Positions 8,265-17,897 of a DNA stretch of 64,000 bases are shown here, piece after piece (the stretch's first letter is position 1; every line of letters starts with the position of its first letter). The stretch lies in assembly GCF_000211855.2 (NCBI RefSeq), contig NC_015638.1:2019001-2083000 (forward strand), in the 5' to 3' direction. A model generated the notes under the pieces. It did not search any database, was not told where the DNA came from, and was given only the letters and a program-made list of their open reading frames with translations. This stretch comes from Lacinutrix sp. 5H-3-7-4 (GTDB lineage Bacteria; Bacteroidota; Bacteroidia; Flavobacteriales; Flavobacteriaceae). The translations under genes were made by a program, and so were the position numbers.

Positions 8265-11200
8265 ATGACTAAAAATCACATAGCAATATTTCTTTTTTCA
8301 ATTGTGTTAAGTATCAACGCTTTTGCTCAAAAATCTGAAACATATACCAATCCTATAACAGATTTTCAAAAAGCATTGTCTTTATATAATAACCAGCAAT
8401 ATTTAGCAGCACAAACTGTTTTTAGCAAAATAAAAAAGAATACTCAAGAAGATAATATAAAAAGTGATTGCGCATACTACATTGCTAATTGTGCGGTTAG
8501 GCTAAACCAGCAAAATGCCGATGAACTTATAGAAAGCTTTGTAGAAGATTACCCAACAAGCACAAAAAAAAATACCGCTTTTGTAGATGTAGCCGATTAC
8601 TATTTTGAAAACGGAAAATATGCTTACGCACAAAAATGGTATGATAAAGTAGACGAGAGTGCATTAGCTAGAAAAGAACGTGAGAAGTTTTATTTCAATA
8701 ATGGTTATACAGCATTTACAACTAAAAATTACGACGATGCTAAGACCTATTTAAATAAAGTAGAAAGCTCTCAAGAATATGGATCGCAAGCCAAATATTA
8801 CATTGGTTTTATGGCTTATCAAGGTGATGATTATGATAAAGCAAATACCTATTTCGACCAAGTTAAAGATCAAGAAAAATATCAAGAGAAATTATCATAT
8901 TATCAAGCCGATTTAAATTTTAAACTAGGTAAATTTAAAGAAGCAATCGCGCTTGCTAGTGCAAGATTAGATGATAGTAGTCCAGAAGAAGTTTCAGAAT
9001 TATCAAAAATTATTGGAGAAAGCTATTTTAACTTAGAGCAATACGAAGAAGCAATACCATTTTTACAAGCCTATAAAGGCAAACGTGGAAAATGGAACAA
9101 TACAGATTATTACCAATTAGGTTACGCTTATTATAAGCAAAAAGATTACAAAAAAGCCATTTCAGAATTTAATAAAATTATTGGCGGCGATAACAGTGTA
9201 GCGCAAAACGCTTATTATCATTTAGGTGAAAGTTATATTAACTTAAACAAAAAACAAGAAGCTTTAAATGCTTTTAGAAATGCATCTCAAATGGATTACG
9301 ATCTTAAAATTCAAGAAGATGCTTGGCTAAATTATGCTAAAATTAGTTATGATATTGGTAATCCTTACCAATCTGTACCACAAGTTTTATCGGGTTATTT
9401 AGAGCAATACCCAGAAACAACTTACAAAGAAGAAGTTGAAAATTTATTAATAGACTCTTACATAACTTCAAAAAACTATAAAGAAGCTTTAACGCTATTA
9501 AAAGGAAAAAATAGCCAAAAAAATAAAGCAGCATACCAAAAAGTAGCATTTTATCGTGGCGTAGAATTGTATAACGAAAGTAATTATAATGAAGCCGAAA
9601 AATTATTTGATAATTCTTTAAAAGAACCTCAAGATCCCAATTATGTCGCAAAAGCAGCGTTTTGGAAAGCAGAGACAGATTATAACCTTACTAATTATAA
9701 CGATGCTTTAAACGGGTTTAATACATATAAACAAACAGCTACTTCAAGCTTAAAAGAAACACAAAATTTAGATTACAATTTAGCATACACTTATTTTAAG
9801 CTTAAAGATTATGCTAATGCAACACAATACTTTAATAAGTTTATTTCTAAAAAGCCACAAGACCAAATAAGATTAAATGATGCTTATTTAAGATTGGCAG
9901 ATGCACATTTTGTATCAAGTAGATATAATGATGCAATTATTGCCTACAATCAAGCAATAGAAATAGGAAAAATTGAAGCCGATTATGCTTACTTTCAAAA
10001 AGCAATTAGCTATGGTTATTTAGGTCAAGCTAATAAAAAAATAACAGAGTTAGAAACGTTTATTGATACATATAAAGCATCTAAATTAAGAGATGATGCC
10101 ATGTATGCTTTAGGTAATGCTTATGTAAAAGCAGGAAGTAAAGAAAAAGCAATGGCTACTTATAATAACTTAACAGCCACTTATAGTACAAGTCCATTTG
10201 TATCAAACACACTATTGCGTCAAGGATTAGTGTATTATAATAATAATCAAAATCAAGAGGCTTTAACCAAATTTAAAACTGTAGCTAAAGATTTTCCGGC
10301 ATCAGCAGAAGCAAACCAGGCAGTAGCAACAGCGCGATTAATTTATATAGATTTAGGAGAGGTAGAAAACTATGCTGCATGGGTTCAAACTCTAGATTAT
10401 GTAGAAGTAACAAATGCAGATTTAGATCATGCATCATATCAAGCAGCAGAAAAACAATATTTAGACGATAATACTAACAATGCAATAAAGCAATTTGAAA
10501 AATATAATAGGGAATTTAAAAACGGATTGCATGCTACTCAAGCTCACTTTTATTTAGCTCAACTATATTTTAAAGAAAACGAAAACCAAAAAGCAGCACC
10601 AAATTACCGCTATGTTGTAGATGCGTCACAAAGTGAATTTACAGAAGAAGCTTTATTAAGGTTATCGCAAATAACTTTAGAAAAAAAAGATTGGGAAAAC
10701 GCTTTGCCAATTTTAAAACGATTAGAAACCGAAGCAAACTTTCCTCAAAACAGTTTGTTCGCACAATCTAATTTAATGCAAGCCAACTATCAATTAAAAA
10801 AATATAATGATGCTGTGGCTTACGCCGAAAAAGTCCTGAGCCATTCAACTTTAGATAATAAAGTAAAAAGCGATGCTCAAGTCATTATAGCACGTTCTGC
10901 AATAAAAACAGGAAACGAAGCCAAAGCAAAATTAGCTTATGAGCAAGTAGAATTAACAGCAACAGGAGTAACTGCTGCCGAAGCCTTATACTATAATGCA
11001 TACTTTAAAAATAAAGCCGGAGCATACCAAAACTCTTTAAAAGCAACGCAACGTTTAGTTAAAGATTTTTCCAGTTATAGATATTATGGAGCAAAAGGAT
11101 TAATTGTTATGGCAAAAAATCAATATGCGCTTAACGATGCTTTTCAGGCTACATATATTTTAGAAAGCATTCCTAAAAACTTTGGCGAATTTGAAGATGT

Positions 11201-11282
11201 TGTTGCAGAAGCAGCAGAAGAGTTATCTAAAATTAAAGCAGAAGAAGCTAAAACAAATGCTTCAGTAGATACTCAAGATTAA
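8265..11282 (+). CDS. large secreted tetratricopeptide-repeat protein
   Basis: 1005 residues. Residues 1-22 form a signal peptide (hydrophobic core then NAFAQ, cleavage after AFA). The rest is an almost continuous TPR superhelix: repeated pairs of helices with motifs such as YYQLGYAYYKQKDYKKAI and AYYHLGESYINLNKKQEAL. It ends with a short Glu/Lys/Ala-rich tail. The protein is predicted periplasmic and to act as a scaffold. The next gene, 93 bp downstream, codes for an outer-membrane barrel, so the pair is likely an operon and the TPR protein may work with that barrel. No enzymatic motif is visible and the cellular role is not known to me. Confidence 0.85.
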   Translation: MTKNHIAIFLFSIVLSINAFAQKSETYTNPITDFQKALSLYNNQQYLAAQTVFSKIKKNTQEDNIKSDCAYYIANCAVRLNQQNADELIESFVEDYPTSTKKNTAFVDVADYYFENGKYAYAQKWYDKVDESALARKEREKFYFNNGYTAFTTKNYDDAKTYLNKVESSQEYGSQAKYYIGFMAYQGDDYDKANTYFDQVKDQEKYQEKLSYYQADLNFKLGKFKEAIALASARLDDSSPEEVSELSKIIGESYFNLEQYEEAIPFLQAYKGKRGKWNNTDYYQLGYAYYKQKDYKKAISEFNKIIGGDNSVAQNAYYHLGESYINLNKKQEALNAFRNASQMDYDLKIQEDAWLNYAKISYDIGNPYQSVPQVLSGYLEQYPETTYKEEVENLLIDSYITSKNYKEALTLLKGKNSQKNKAAYQKVAFYRGVELYNESNYNEAEKLFDNSLKEPQDPNYVAKAAFWKAETDYNLTNYNDALNGFNTYKQTATSSLKETQNLDYNLAYTYFKLKDYANATQYFNKFISKKPQDQIRLNDAYLRLADAHFVSSRYNDAIIAYNQAIEIGKIEADYAYFQKAISYGYLGQANKKITELETFIDTYKASKLRDDAMYALGNAYVKAGSKEKAMATYNNLTATYSTSPFVSNTLLRQGLVYYNNNQNQEALTKFKTVAKDFPASAEANQAVATARLIYIDLGEVENYAAWVQTLDYVEVTNADLDHASYQAAEKQYLDDNTNNAIKQFEKYNREFKNGLHATQAHFYLAQLYFKENENQKAAPNYRYVVDASQSEFTEEALLRLSQITLEKKDWENALPILKRLETEANFPQNSLFAQSNLMQANYQLKKYNDAVAYAEKVLSHSTLDNKVKSDAQVIIARSAIKTGNEAKAKLAYEQVELTATGVTAAEALYYNAYFKNKAGAYQNSLKATQRLVKDFSSYRYYGAKGLIVMAKNQYALNDAFQATYILESIPKNFGEFEDVVAEAAEELSKIKAEEAKTNASVDTQD

Positions 11283-11375
11283 TTAGTTATAAAATAAAGC
11301 AGTTAAAACTGAATAAAAAAAATTAAATTTTTTCAACTTTAGAAATTTAAAAGCTATAAAAACAAACACTTTTTT

Positions 11376-13142
11376 ATGTTTAATAGAAAAAAACAAATCA
11401 TCTTATTAATTGCATCAATAGTTACAACTATTATGGTTGCTCAAGAGCGTGAGCAAGACACATTAAACCCAGATGTTATAAATGTAATTAAACCTTACAC
11501 ACCATCAATAAGTGATGCCTTTAAAGTAAAAGAGTCGCCAACTATAGATGACGACCAAACACAAACTAAAAAAGAAATAGAATACAATATATTTTCTTTT
11601 CCGGTAGCATCTACATTTACACCTGCAAAAGGTAAAGCAGCCGTTGTAGATAAAACGAAAAAAGTAAAGTTGTACGATAACTATGCGTCTTTAGGTTTTG
11701 GGTCTTATACAACTATTTTAGGCGAAGTATATTTAAATCACGAGTTAGGTCGTGGCGAAAATATTACAGCTTATGTTGGTCATCACTCATCAAGCGGTAA
11801 TATAGATGGAAATTTTGTAGATGATAATTTTTTAGACTCTAAAATAGATTTATCCTACACTAAACGAGAAAGAGATCTCACCTGGATGCTAAATGGAGGT
11901 TTTCAATTACAAAAATATAATTGGTATGGTTTGCCAACTTTTTTAGTAGGTACAGAAATTCCTTTAGAAACGGTAAACGGTTTGGATGTTGGACATAATT
12001 TTACCAACGCATACATTGGTGGAGATATAGAGTTTAACGATGGTATTTTTAAAGGAGCAAATGTGCTTTTTAGACGTTTTGGAGACAATCAAGGTTCTGG
12101 AGAAAATAGATTTAAAATAAAAGGCTTTGTAGATGTTCCTGTTAATAACGAAACATTAAATACCGAAATTAAACTAGATTACTTAAGCGGTAGTTTTGAA
12201 AGAAATTATTTTAACACTAATGAGCTAAATTACAGCAATTTTCAAGTAGCAATTTCTCCAACGTATCAATTAAAGCAAGACGATTTAACGGTAGATTTAG
12301 GCGCTACAGTAACCTTTTTAAATGATGGAGAAGCTGGTGAAAATAAATTTTATATATATCCAAATGTAAGTGCGACATATAGAGTTTTAGACGAAACAGT
12401 TATTGCTTTTGGTAGTATAAAAGGAGAATTGCTTCAAAATTCTTATTACGACTATGCTACACTAAACCCATTTGTCTCTCCAACATTATTTATTGTACCA
12501 ACAGACCAGCAATACAATGCCACAGTAGGAATAAAAGGAAAACTATCTAACGCTTTAAATTATGCAGTAAGCGCAAGTTATAAGTCGGAAAAAGACAAAG
12601 CTTTATTTCAAAATAATTTAATGCCTTATGGTTTTGCAAGTGAAGAAGCTTATCAATACGGTAACTCTTTTGGAGTTGTTTACGACGATGTTTCAACCTT
12701 TGGTTTTTCAGGAGAATTAAATGTAGATATTAATAGAAACTTTACTTTAGGAGTTAAAGGTGAATATTTTTCGTACAACACAAAAGCACAAGAAGAAGCT
12801 TGGAATTTACCAGAACTAAAAGCATCAATATTTATGGATTACCAAATTACAAACCAATGGTTTGCTGGAGCAAATGTATTCTATACAGGAGAACGTAAAG
12901 CATTAATTGGTTTTAACGATGTTATGAATCCAGATTTCCCAACATTTATTAACGCTACACAAACAGTTGTTTTAGGAGATTATTTAGATTTAAACGCACA
13001 TGTAGGCTACCATTTAAACGACCGTTGGTCTGTATTTTTAAAAGGTAATAACCTTGTAGAAGGCACATATAACAAATGGCTAAATACAAGAGTGCAAAGT
13101 TTTCAGGCATTAGCTGGAGCAACATATAAATTCGATTTTTAA
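11376..13142 (+). CDS. outer-membrane beta-barrel protein (TonB-receptor-like, no plug)
   Basis: 588 residues with a signal peptide at 1-22 (cleavage after TTIMVA). Residues ~25-100 are a polar N-terminal segment without the plug domain or carboxypeptidase-like domain of ordinary TonB-dependent receptors. From ~105 on there are alternating amphipathic strands with many aromatic residues, and the protein ends in ATYKFDF, a terminal-Phe barrel signature. About half the length of a usual SusC-type receptor. It follows the TPR gene and ends in a clear terminator at 13174. Function unknown; an envelope-biogenesis role with the TPR protein is an inference from synteny. Confidence 0.7.
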   Translation: MFNRKKQIILLIASIVTTIMVAQEREQDTLNPDVINVIKPYTPSISDAFKVKESPTIDDDQTQTKKEIEYNIFSFPVASTFTPAKGKAAVVDKTKKVKLYDNYASLGFGSYTTILGEVYLNHELGRGENITAYVGHHSSSGNIDGNFVDDNFLDSKIDLSYTKRERDLTWMLNGGFQLQKYNWYGLPTFLVGTEIPLETVNGLDVGHNFTNAYIGGDIEFNDGIFKGANVLFRRFGDNQGSGENRFKIKGFVDVPVNNETLNTEIKLDYLSGSFERNYFNTNELNYSNFQVAISPTYQLKQDDLTVDLGATVTFLNDGEAGENKFYIYPNVSATYRVLDETVIAFGSIKGELLQNSYYDYATLNPFVSPTLFIVPTDQQYNATVGIKGKLSNALNYAVSASYKSEKDKALFQNNLMPYGFASEEAYQYGNSFGVVYDDVSTFGFSGELNVDINRNFTLGVKGEYFSYNTKAQEEAWNLPELKASIFMDYQITNQWFAGANVFYTGERKALIGFNDVMNPDFPTFINATQTVVLGDYLDLNAHVGYHLNDRWSVFLKGNNLVEGTYNKWLNTRVQSFQALAGATYKFDF

Positions 13143-13173
13143 AAAATAAAAAATTGTATTAATTTTAAATAGG

Positions 13174-13205
13174 AAAAACGTCTGTATAAAAAAGACGTTT
13201 TTTTT
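13174..13205 (+). terminator. rho-independent terminator after the TPR/barrel pair
   Basis: Nine-base stem AAAAACGTC / GACGTTTTT (13174-13182 with 13194-13202), 11-nt loop, followed by a T run to 13205. It sits 31 bp after the stop at 13142 and ends the TPR/barrel transcript. Confidence 0.85.
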
Positions 13206-13239
13206 ATGCCTATCTTTATCCGAAAAATTTTAAAAAACC

Positions 13240-14862
13240 ATGAAAAATCTTCTTACTTGTTTCCTTTTAATTATTTGTTTCAGTTGTACTTCTAGTAAAA
13301 AAGAAGTGGATACCATTGTAACCAATGCAAAAGTATACACGGTAAATTCAAATTTTGAAACAGCCGAAGCTTTTGCTATTAAAGATGGTAAGTTTGAAGC
13401 TGTAGGTAGCACTTTAGAAATACAAGAAAATTATTCAGCAGAAAATATAATAGATGCCCAAGGAAAAGCTATTGTACCTGGTTTAATAGATGGTCATTGC
13501 CACTTTTATGGTTTAGGTTTAAATAGGCAAACCGTTAATTTAGTTGGTGCAACAAGTTTTGATGAGGTAATGAAACGCGTTATAGATTTTCAAAACACCA
13601 AGCATACCAATTTTATTATTGGTCGTGGTTGGGACCAAAACGACTGGGAAGAAAAAACTTATCCAAATAAAGCATTACTAGATAAATTATATCCAAATAC
13701 TCCAGTAGCATTAACACGTATAGACGGTCATGCAATGTTATGTAACCAAGCAGCATTAGATTTAGCAAATATTACTAGTAAAACCGAAGTCTCTGGAGGA
13801 GAAATAAAAAAAGAAAACGGAAAACTTACAGGTATACTAATAGACAATCCTATGGAGTTGGTAGAAGCTATTTTTCCAGAGCAGACGAGACAGCAGCAAA
13901 TAGACGCACTTTTAGATGCACAATCATATTGTACAAGCTATGGATTAACAACAGTAAGCGATGCAGGATTAGATAAAAATGTTATAGAACTAATAGATAG
14001 TATGCAGCAAGCCGGTGATTTACATATGCGCGTTTATGCTATGATTAGTAATAAAACCGAAAACCTAGACTACTATTTATCTAAAGGTAAAATTAAAACC
14101 GAAAGATTAAACGTGCAGTCTGTAAAAGTTTATGCAGATGGTGCTTTAGGATCTCGTGGAGCTGCATTAAAACAACCTTATAGCGATGAGCATAATCATT
14201 TTGGAGTTATGGTAATTGGTACAGAAGCTTATAAAGAACTAGCAAGTAGAATTGCGAAAGCAGGTTACCAAATGAATACACATGCTATAGGAGATTCGGC
14301 AAACCGCTTTGTATTAAAAACCTACGAGAAAACTTTAAAAGGAAAAAGTAATAGACGTTGGAGAGTAGAACATGCACAAGTAATTACAGATAATGATTTC
14401 GATTATTTTAAAAATGAAAACATAATACCTTCAATACAACCAACACATGCTACCAGCGATATGTACTGGGCAGAAGATCGCGTTGGAGCAGAAAGAGTAA
14501 AAGGAGCTTACGCTTACAAAACACTATTAGAAAAAAGCGGAAAAGTAACCTTGGGTACAGATTTTCCTGTAGAGCAAGTAAATCCGTTTTATACTTTTTA
14601 TGCAGCAGTAGCAAGAAAAGATTTAAAAGGATTTCCTGAAAACGGATTTCAAAAAGAAAATGGCTTAACAAGAGAAGAAACTTTAAAAGGAATGACTATT
14701 TGGGCAGCTTATGCCAATTTTGAAGAAGAAGAGAAAGGAAGTATAGAAAATGGTAAGTTCGCAGATTTTGTTATCTTACAACAAGATATAATGGAAATTC
14801 CAGAGAATCTACTACCCAAAACAAGCGTTTATAAAACCTACATTAATGGCGTGGCACAATAA
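13240..14862 (+). CDS. amidohydrolase family lipoprotein (YtcJ-like)
   Basis: 540 residues. The N-terminus is a lipoprotein signal with lipobox Cys16 (ICFSC). The metal-dependent hydrolase fold follows: the small beta domain, then GLIDGHCHFYG with metal ligands His86 and His88, AHAIGD-type strand (NTHAIGD) and VEHAQV further on, and LGTDFPVEQV near the C-terminus with the catalytic Asp. This arrangement matches the Amidohydro_3/YtcJ group, metal-dependent deacylases or amidases with poorly known substrates. The lipid anchor places it in the envelope, probably facing the periplasm. It is 32 bp from the downstream DUF2059 gene, so the two may be co-transcribed. Confidence 0.85.
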   Translation: MKNLLTCFLLIICFSCTSSKKEVDTIVTNAKVYTVNSNFETAEAFAIKDGKFEAVGSTLEIQENYSAENIIDAQGKAIVPGLIDGHCHFYGLGLNRQTVNLVGATSFDEVMKRVIDFQNTKHTNFIIGRGWDQNDWEEKTYPNKALLDKLYPNTPVALTRIDGHAMLCNQAALDLANITSKTEVSGGEIKKENGKLTGILIDNPMELVEAIFPEQTRQQQIDALLDAQSYCTSYGLTTVSDAGLDKNVIELIDSMQQAGDLHMRVYAMISNKTENLDYYLSKGKIKTERLNVQSVKVYADGALGSRGAALKQPYSDEHNHFGVMVIGTEAYKELASRIAKAGYQMNTHAIGDSANRFVLKTYEKTLKGKSNRRWRVEHAQVITDNDFDYFKNENIIPSIQPTHATSDMYWAEDRVGAERVKGAYAYKTLLEKSGKVTLGTDFPVEQVNPFYTFYAAVARKDLKGFPENGFQKENGLTREETLKGMTIWAAYANFEEEEKGSIENGKFADFVILQQDIMEIPENLLPKTSVYKTYINGVAQ

Positions 14863-14894
14863 TTGTATTTGCCAATAAAACAATATTATACCAA

Positions 14895-15422
14895 ATGAAA
14901 AAATTACTATCCCTCATTTTACTGTTTACAGTAACATTAGCTGTTAATGCTCAAGTTGATGATTATAGTGAAGATGTAAAAAAATGCATTACAAGTAATG
15001 GTACAATGTCTTATTACGAAGATGTAATGGAACAAATGTACGAGATGCTACAAGTACAATTTAAAGAAGAAAATGTGCCAGATACTGTTTGGGCTCAAGT
15101 AAAAGAAGGAAAAAGTGATGCTATGGATAAATTGGCACAAATGATAGTGTCTGCTTATCGAGGTCATTTTACGCATCAAGATGTAAAAAACATGAACGCT
15201 TTATATGCATCTCAAGCAGGAAAGAATATGTTTAAAAAAGATGGATTAACAGAAAGTGATAAAGCAGCTTTAAGTAAGTTTTATAGCAGCGAAACTGGTA
15301 GAAAAATAACAGGATCTCAAGATTCTATGAATGAGTCTATGAGTAAAATTTCTGAAACTTGGAGTAGCAATGTTTATCGTGGAGCTATTGCTTTCCTTTC
15401 TAAAAAAGGATATAATCTTTAA
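14895..15422 (+). CDS. DUF2059 domain secreted protein
   Basis: 175 residues with a signal peptide (MKKLLSLILLFTVTLAVNAQ, cleavage after VNA). The mature part is helical, and the segment MNALYASQAGKNMFKK followed by LSKFYSSETGRK matches the paired helices of DUF2059 proteins, in which a 'FYxSxxGK' pattern recurs. These are small periplasmic proteins of unknown function. It lies just after the amidohydrolase and its stop overlaps the convergent methyltransferase gene by 4 bp. Confidence 0.82.
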   Translation: MKKLLSLILLFTVTLAVNAQVDDYSEDVKKCITSNGTMSYYEDVMEQMYEMLQVQFKEENVPDTVWAQVKEGKSDAMDKLAQMIVSAYRGHFTHQDVKNMNALYASQAGKNMFKKDGLTESDKAALSKFYSSETGRKITGSQDSMNESMSKISETWSSNVYRGAIAFLSKKGYNL

Positions 15423-16117
15423 ACGTAAATTTTAGCTAAATAATCAAAATGCTCGCCTTGTGCGAGCATTTCGCATTTTAAACCTACAGATGCACAAGCA
15501 ATATTTAAGGTTGTAAAATCTAAATACAACCATTTCATAGGTGTTTCAGTTACACCTTTGTAGCTTAAAAAATAATCAAGTTCACCATAATAGCCAGAGT
15601 TTAAATCTTGCCAAAAGCCACCATCTTCATCTTCATACATATATTTAATATCACTAGAGTCAATTAAAATTTGTCCGTCTTTATTTAATAAACTTTTTAA
15701 ATGTTTTAAATACTGTGGTAACTGCTCAATGGTTTGAAAAATTCCGGTGCCATTCATTAATAAAAGAATAGTGTCAAAAGTTTCAGTTTCATCTAAAAGA
15801 GAAATTTGCTGCGCATTAATAACACCTCTTTTTTTTGATACTGCAATTGCACCTTTAGAGACATCTATTGCTTTTACTTGTTTTCCTTTTTCTTGTAAGT
15901 ATAAACTATGGCTTCCTGCGCCACAACCAACATCTAATATTTTTCCTTGAGAAACATCAAGTGCCTTTTGTTCAATTTTTGGCATGTTAGTATAGTCTCT
16001 AAAAAGGTAGTCTAATGGTAAGGTGTCTTCGTCAGATATATTTGTTGAGGTAATAATATCTTCTAAAGCGGTGTTGTTGAAGTAATCTAACAAAGCGTTT
16101 CCAAAAAGGTCTTTCAT
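15419..16117 (-). CDS. class I SAM-dependent methyltransferase
   Basis: 232 residues. Motif I is ILDVGCGAGSHSLYL (about residues 59-73), followed by the acidic end of strand 2 (VKAIDVS) that binds the ribose of S-adenosylmethionine, and a motif IV-like TILLLMNGTGIF. The fold is the Methyltransf_25/11 type; the acceptor, possibly a small molecule, cannot be told. A Bacteroidota-style start at 16117 gives a complete N-terminus (MKDLFGNALLDY). It is transcribed divergently from the YkgJ gene, with 87 bp between starts. Confidence 0.85.
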   Translation of the reverse strand: MKDLFGNALLDYFNNTALEDIITSTNISDEDTLPLDYLFRDYTNMPKIEQKALDVSQGKILDVGCGAGSHSLYLQEKGKQVKAIDVSKGAIAVSKKRGVINAQQISLLDETETFDTILLLMNGTGIFQTIEQLPQYLKHLKSLLNKDGQILIDSSDIKYMYEDEDGGFWQDLNSGYYGELDYFLSYKGVTETPMKWLYLDFTTLNIACASVGLKCEMLAQGEHFDYLAKIYV

Positions 16118-16192
16118 TTTAAATGTCTTTTTTATTTCTATAGCGCAAACTCAATTAACTTTTTCAAGCTATAAAACTCGTTTTAAAAGTAT

Positions 16193-16200
16193 TATTTTTG
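16193..16200 (+). promoter_or_regulatory. putative -7 promoter box (TATTTTTG) giving a nearly leaderless mRNA
   Basis: Perfect TAnnTTTG match ending only 4 bp before the ATG at 16205. With transcription starting 5-8 bp after the box, the mRNA would be leaderless or almost so. Confidence 0.5.
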
Positions 16201-16204
16201 CACG

Positions 16205-16699
16205 ATGCAAGATTATATAAATAACCTACCAAAGCTCGCCAAAGATAAGCATAAGGAAAACAAAACCTTTTTTACAAAGCTTAAAAAAAAGCCGCCAAAA
16301 CAGTTAGATTATATTATGCAGGAATTGCATGAAGAAGAGTTTACAAAAACCGATTGCTTGGAGTGTGCAAATTGTTGTAAAACAACAGGACCTTTATTTA
16401 CAGATAGAGATGTAGAGCGAATAGCAAAACATTTTAAAATGAAAACAAAAAAGTTTATTGATCAATTTTTAAGAGTTGATGAAGATAACGACTATGTTTT
16501 GCAAAGTGTACCTTGTACTTTTTTAGGTGCAGATAACTACTGTTCTATATATGATGTTAGACCAAAAGCATGTAGGGAGTTTCCGCATACAGACCGTAAA
16601 AAGTTTCAGCAAATTTCAAATCTTACTTTAAAAAATGTAGCCATTTGTCCTGCAGCATTTAATATTGTTGAAAAAATGAAAGCACAAATTAAAGTTTAA
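16205..16699 (+). CDS. YkgJ family cysteine-cluster protein
   Basis: 164 residues. The CxxCxxCC motif is CLECANCC (Cys51, 54, 57, 58), followed by Cys104, Cys113, Cys123 and Cys148 in the pattern VPCTFL...NYCSIYDVRPKACREFP. This is the zinc or iron-sulfur binding core of the YkgJ/Fli-B-like family, whose biochemical role is generally unassigned. The first ~50 residues are a basic helical extension. Cytoplasmic, with no signal peptide. The ATG is fixed by a promoter-like box immediately upstream. Confidence 0.87.
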   Translation: MQDYINNLPKLAKDKHKENKTFFTKLKKKPPKQLDYIMQELHEEEFTKTDCLECANCCKTTGPLFTDRDVERIAKHFKMKTKKFIDQFLRVDEDNDYVLQSVPCTFLGADNYCSIYDVRPKACREFPHTDRKKFQQISNLTLKNVAICPAAFNIVEKMKAQIKV

Positions 16700-16768
16700 A
16701 ACAATTTCAGTTTTAAGATTGGTAAAACTCATTTTTATTTTTTCGTTATATTTATAAAAATTAAGATT

Positions 16769-17599
16769 TTGGAAACTATAATACATTATTTTGAAACCAT
16801 ACCATCATTACACAGAAGTATTCTATTAGTAGGTGGTATCACTTTGTTTTGGCTACTTGAAGGTGTATTACCATTATTTAATTTTAAGTATAAAAAATGG
16901 AAACATGCTTGGCCAAATTTGTTTTTTACAATAACCACTATAATTGTAAATTTTGCCTTAGCATTTTTATTATTAAAAACTGCAGATTGGGTAACCATAA
17001 ATAATTTTGGGATACTCAATTGGTTACCAGATATGCCATTATGGTTGTTTGTAGTTTTAGGACTGTTACTTTTAGATTTTATAGGAGCTTATTTAGCACA
17101 TTTTACAGAGCACAAAGTTAGCTTTTTATGGATGGTGCATTTGGTACACCATAGCGATCATGAAGTAGATACTACAACAGCAAATAGGCATCATCCACTA
17201 GAGAGCATCATTCGTTTTTTATTTACACTTTTAGGCGTGTTTATTATTGGAGCTCCAATAGGCGTAGTCATGTTATATCAATCAATATCTCTGGTTTTTG
17301 CACAATTAACACACGCTAATATAAAAATGCCAAAGCAGTTAGATAAATGGCTTAGTTACATAATTGTATCGCCAGATATGCATAAAGTACATCATCATAA
17401 TGTATTGCCATATACAGACTCTAACTATGGTAATATATTTTCTATCTGGGATCGTATTTTTGGTACTTTTATGAGTTTAGATAGAGAAAAAATAATCTAT
17501 GGTGTAGACACTTTTCCTAATGCCGAAGAAAATGCGAGTTTAAAGCATTTATTAAAGCAACCTTTTCACAAATACAGAAGACCAACAACCGAAAATTAA
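16769..17599 (+). CDS. sterol desaturase / fatty acid hydroxylase family protein
   Basis: 276 residues with four to five membrane segments and the di-iron histidine boxes of the family: HFTEH at 111-115, HLVHH at 124-128, NRHHP at about 139-143, and the C-terminal MHKVHHHN box. These integral membrane oxygenases hydroxylate or desaturate lipid acyl or isoprenoid chains, and the substrate here is unknown. The start is TTG (METIIHYF); no in-frame ATG is available upstream of the first helix. A TATATTTA sequence 20 bp upstream is a one-mismatch match to the -7 box. It is a single-gene unit followed by a ~300-bp gap. Confidence 0.85.
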   Translation: METIIHYFETIPSLHRSILLVGGITLFWLLEGVLPLFNFKYKKWKHAWPNLFFTITTIIVNFALAFLLLKTADWVTINNFGILNWLPDMPLWLFVVLGLLLLDFIGAYLAHFTEHKVSFLWMVHLVHHSDHEVDTTTANRHHPLESIIRFLFTLLGVFIIGAPIGVVMLYQSISLVFAQLTHANIKMPKQLDKWLSYIIVSPDMHKVHHHNVLPYTDSNYGNIFSIWDRIFGTFMSLDREKIIYGVDTFPNAEENASLKHLLKQPFHKYRRPTTEN

Positions 17600-17897
17600 A
17601 ACAGCATAAAATAAGGTTTTTAAACTCTAATTTTGTAATGTTTTTCAGGTTTAGTTTTTAATACACTAATGTATTAGTGAAACTCTTATAAATATGATAA
17701 TTACTACGTAGAACTACGTACTAACTTATTGGTTATCAGATTATATTGCGCTTAAACGAATATTTTGTGTGTTTTGGCTAAATTCTTATAAATTCTACTT
17801 AAATAACTATGGTTTATCCTTGGTATGCGATAGTTTTACAGTCCCTAAACTAACAATCTATTTTTATTAAAATTAGACTAATTGTAAAGTTTTAATT
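17600..17897. other. 298-bp gene-free gap
   Basis: Very A+T rich. It contains a short tandem palindromic patch around 17700-17720 in which CTACGTA occurs twice, and no ORF, tRNA or strong terminator that I can support. It probably holds the promoter of the secreted Lys-rich protein at 17898. Confidence 0.5.

Noticed and set aside
14450-14671. Minus-strand 73-codon frame inside the amidohydrolase gene, and similar frames in other conserved genes
   Set aside because: They lie antisense to strongly conserved coding sequence and show no protein-like pattern.
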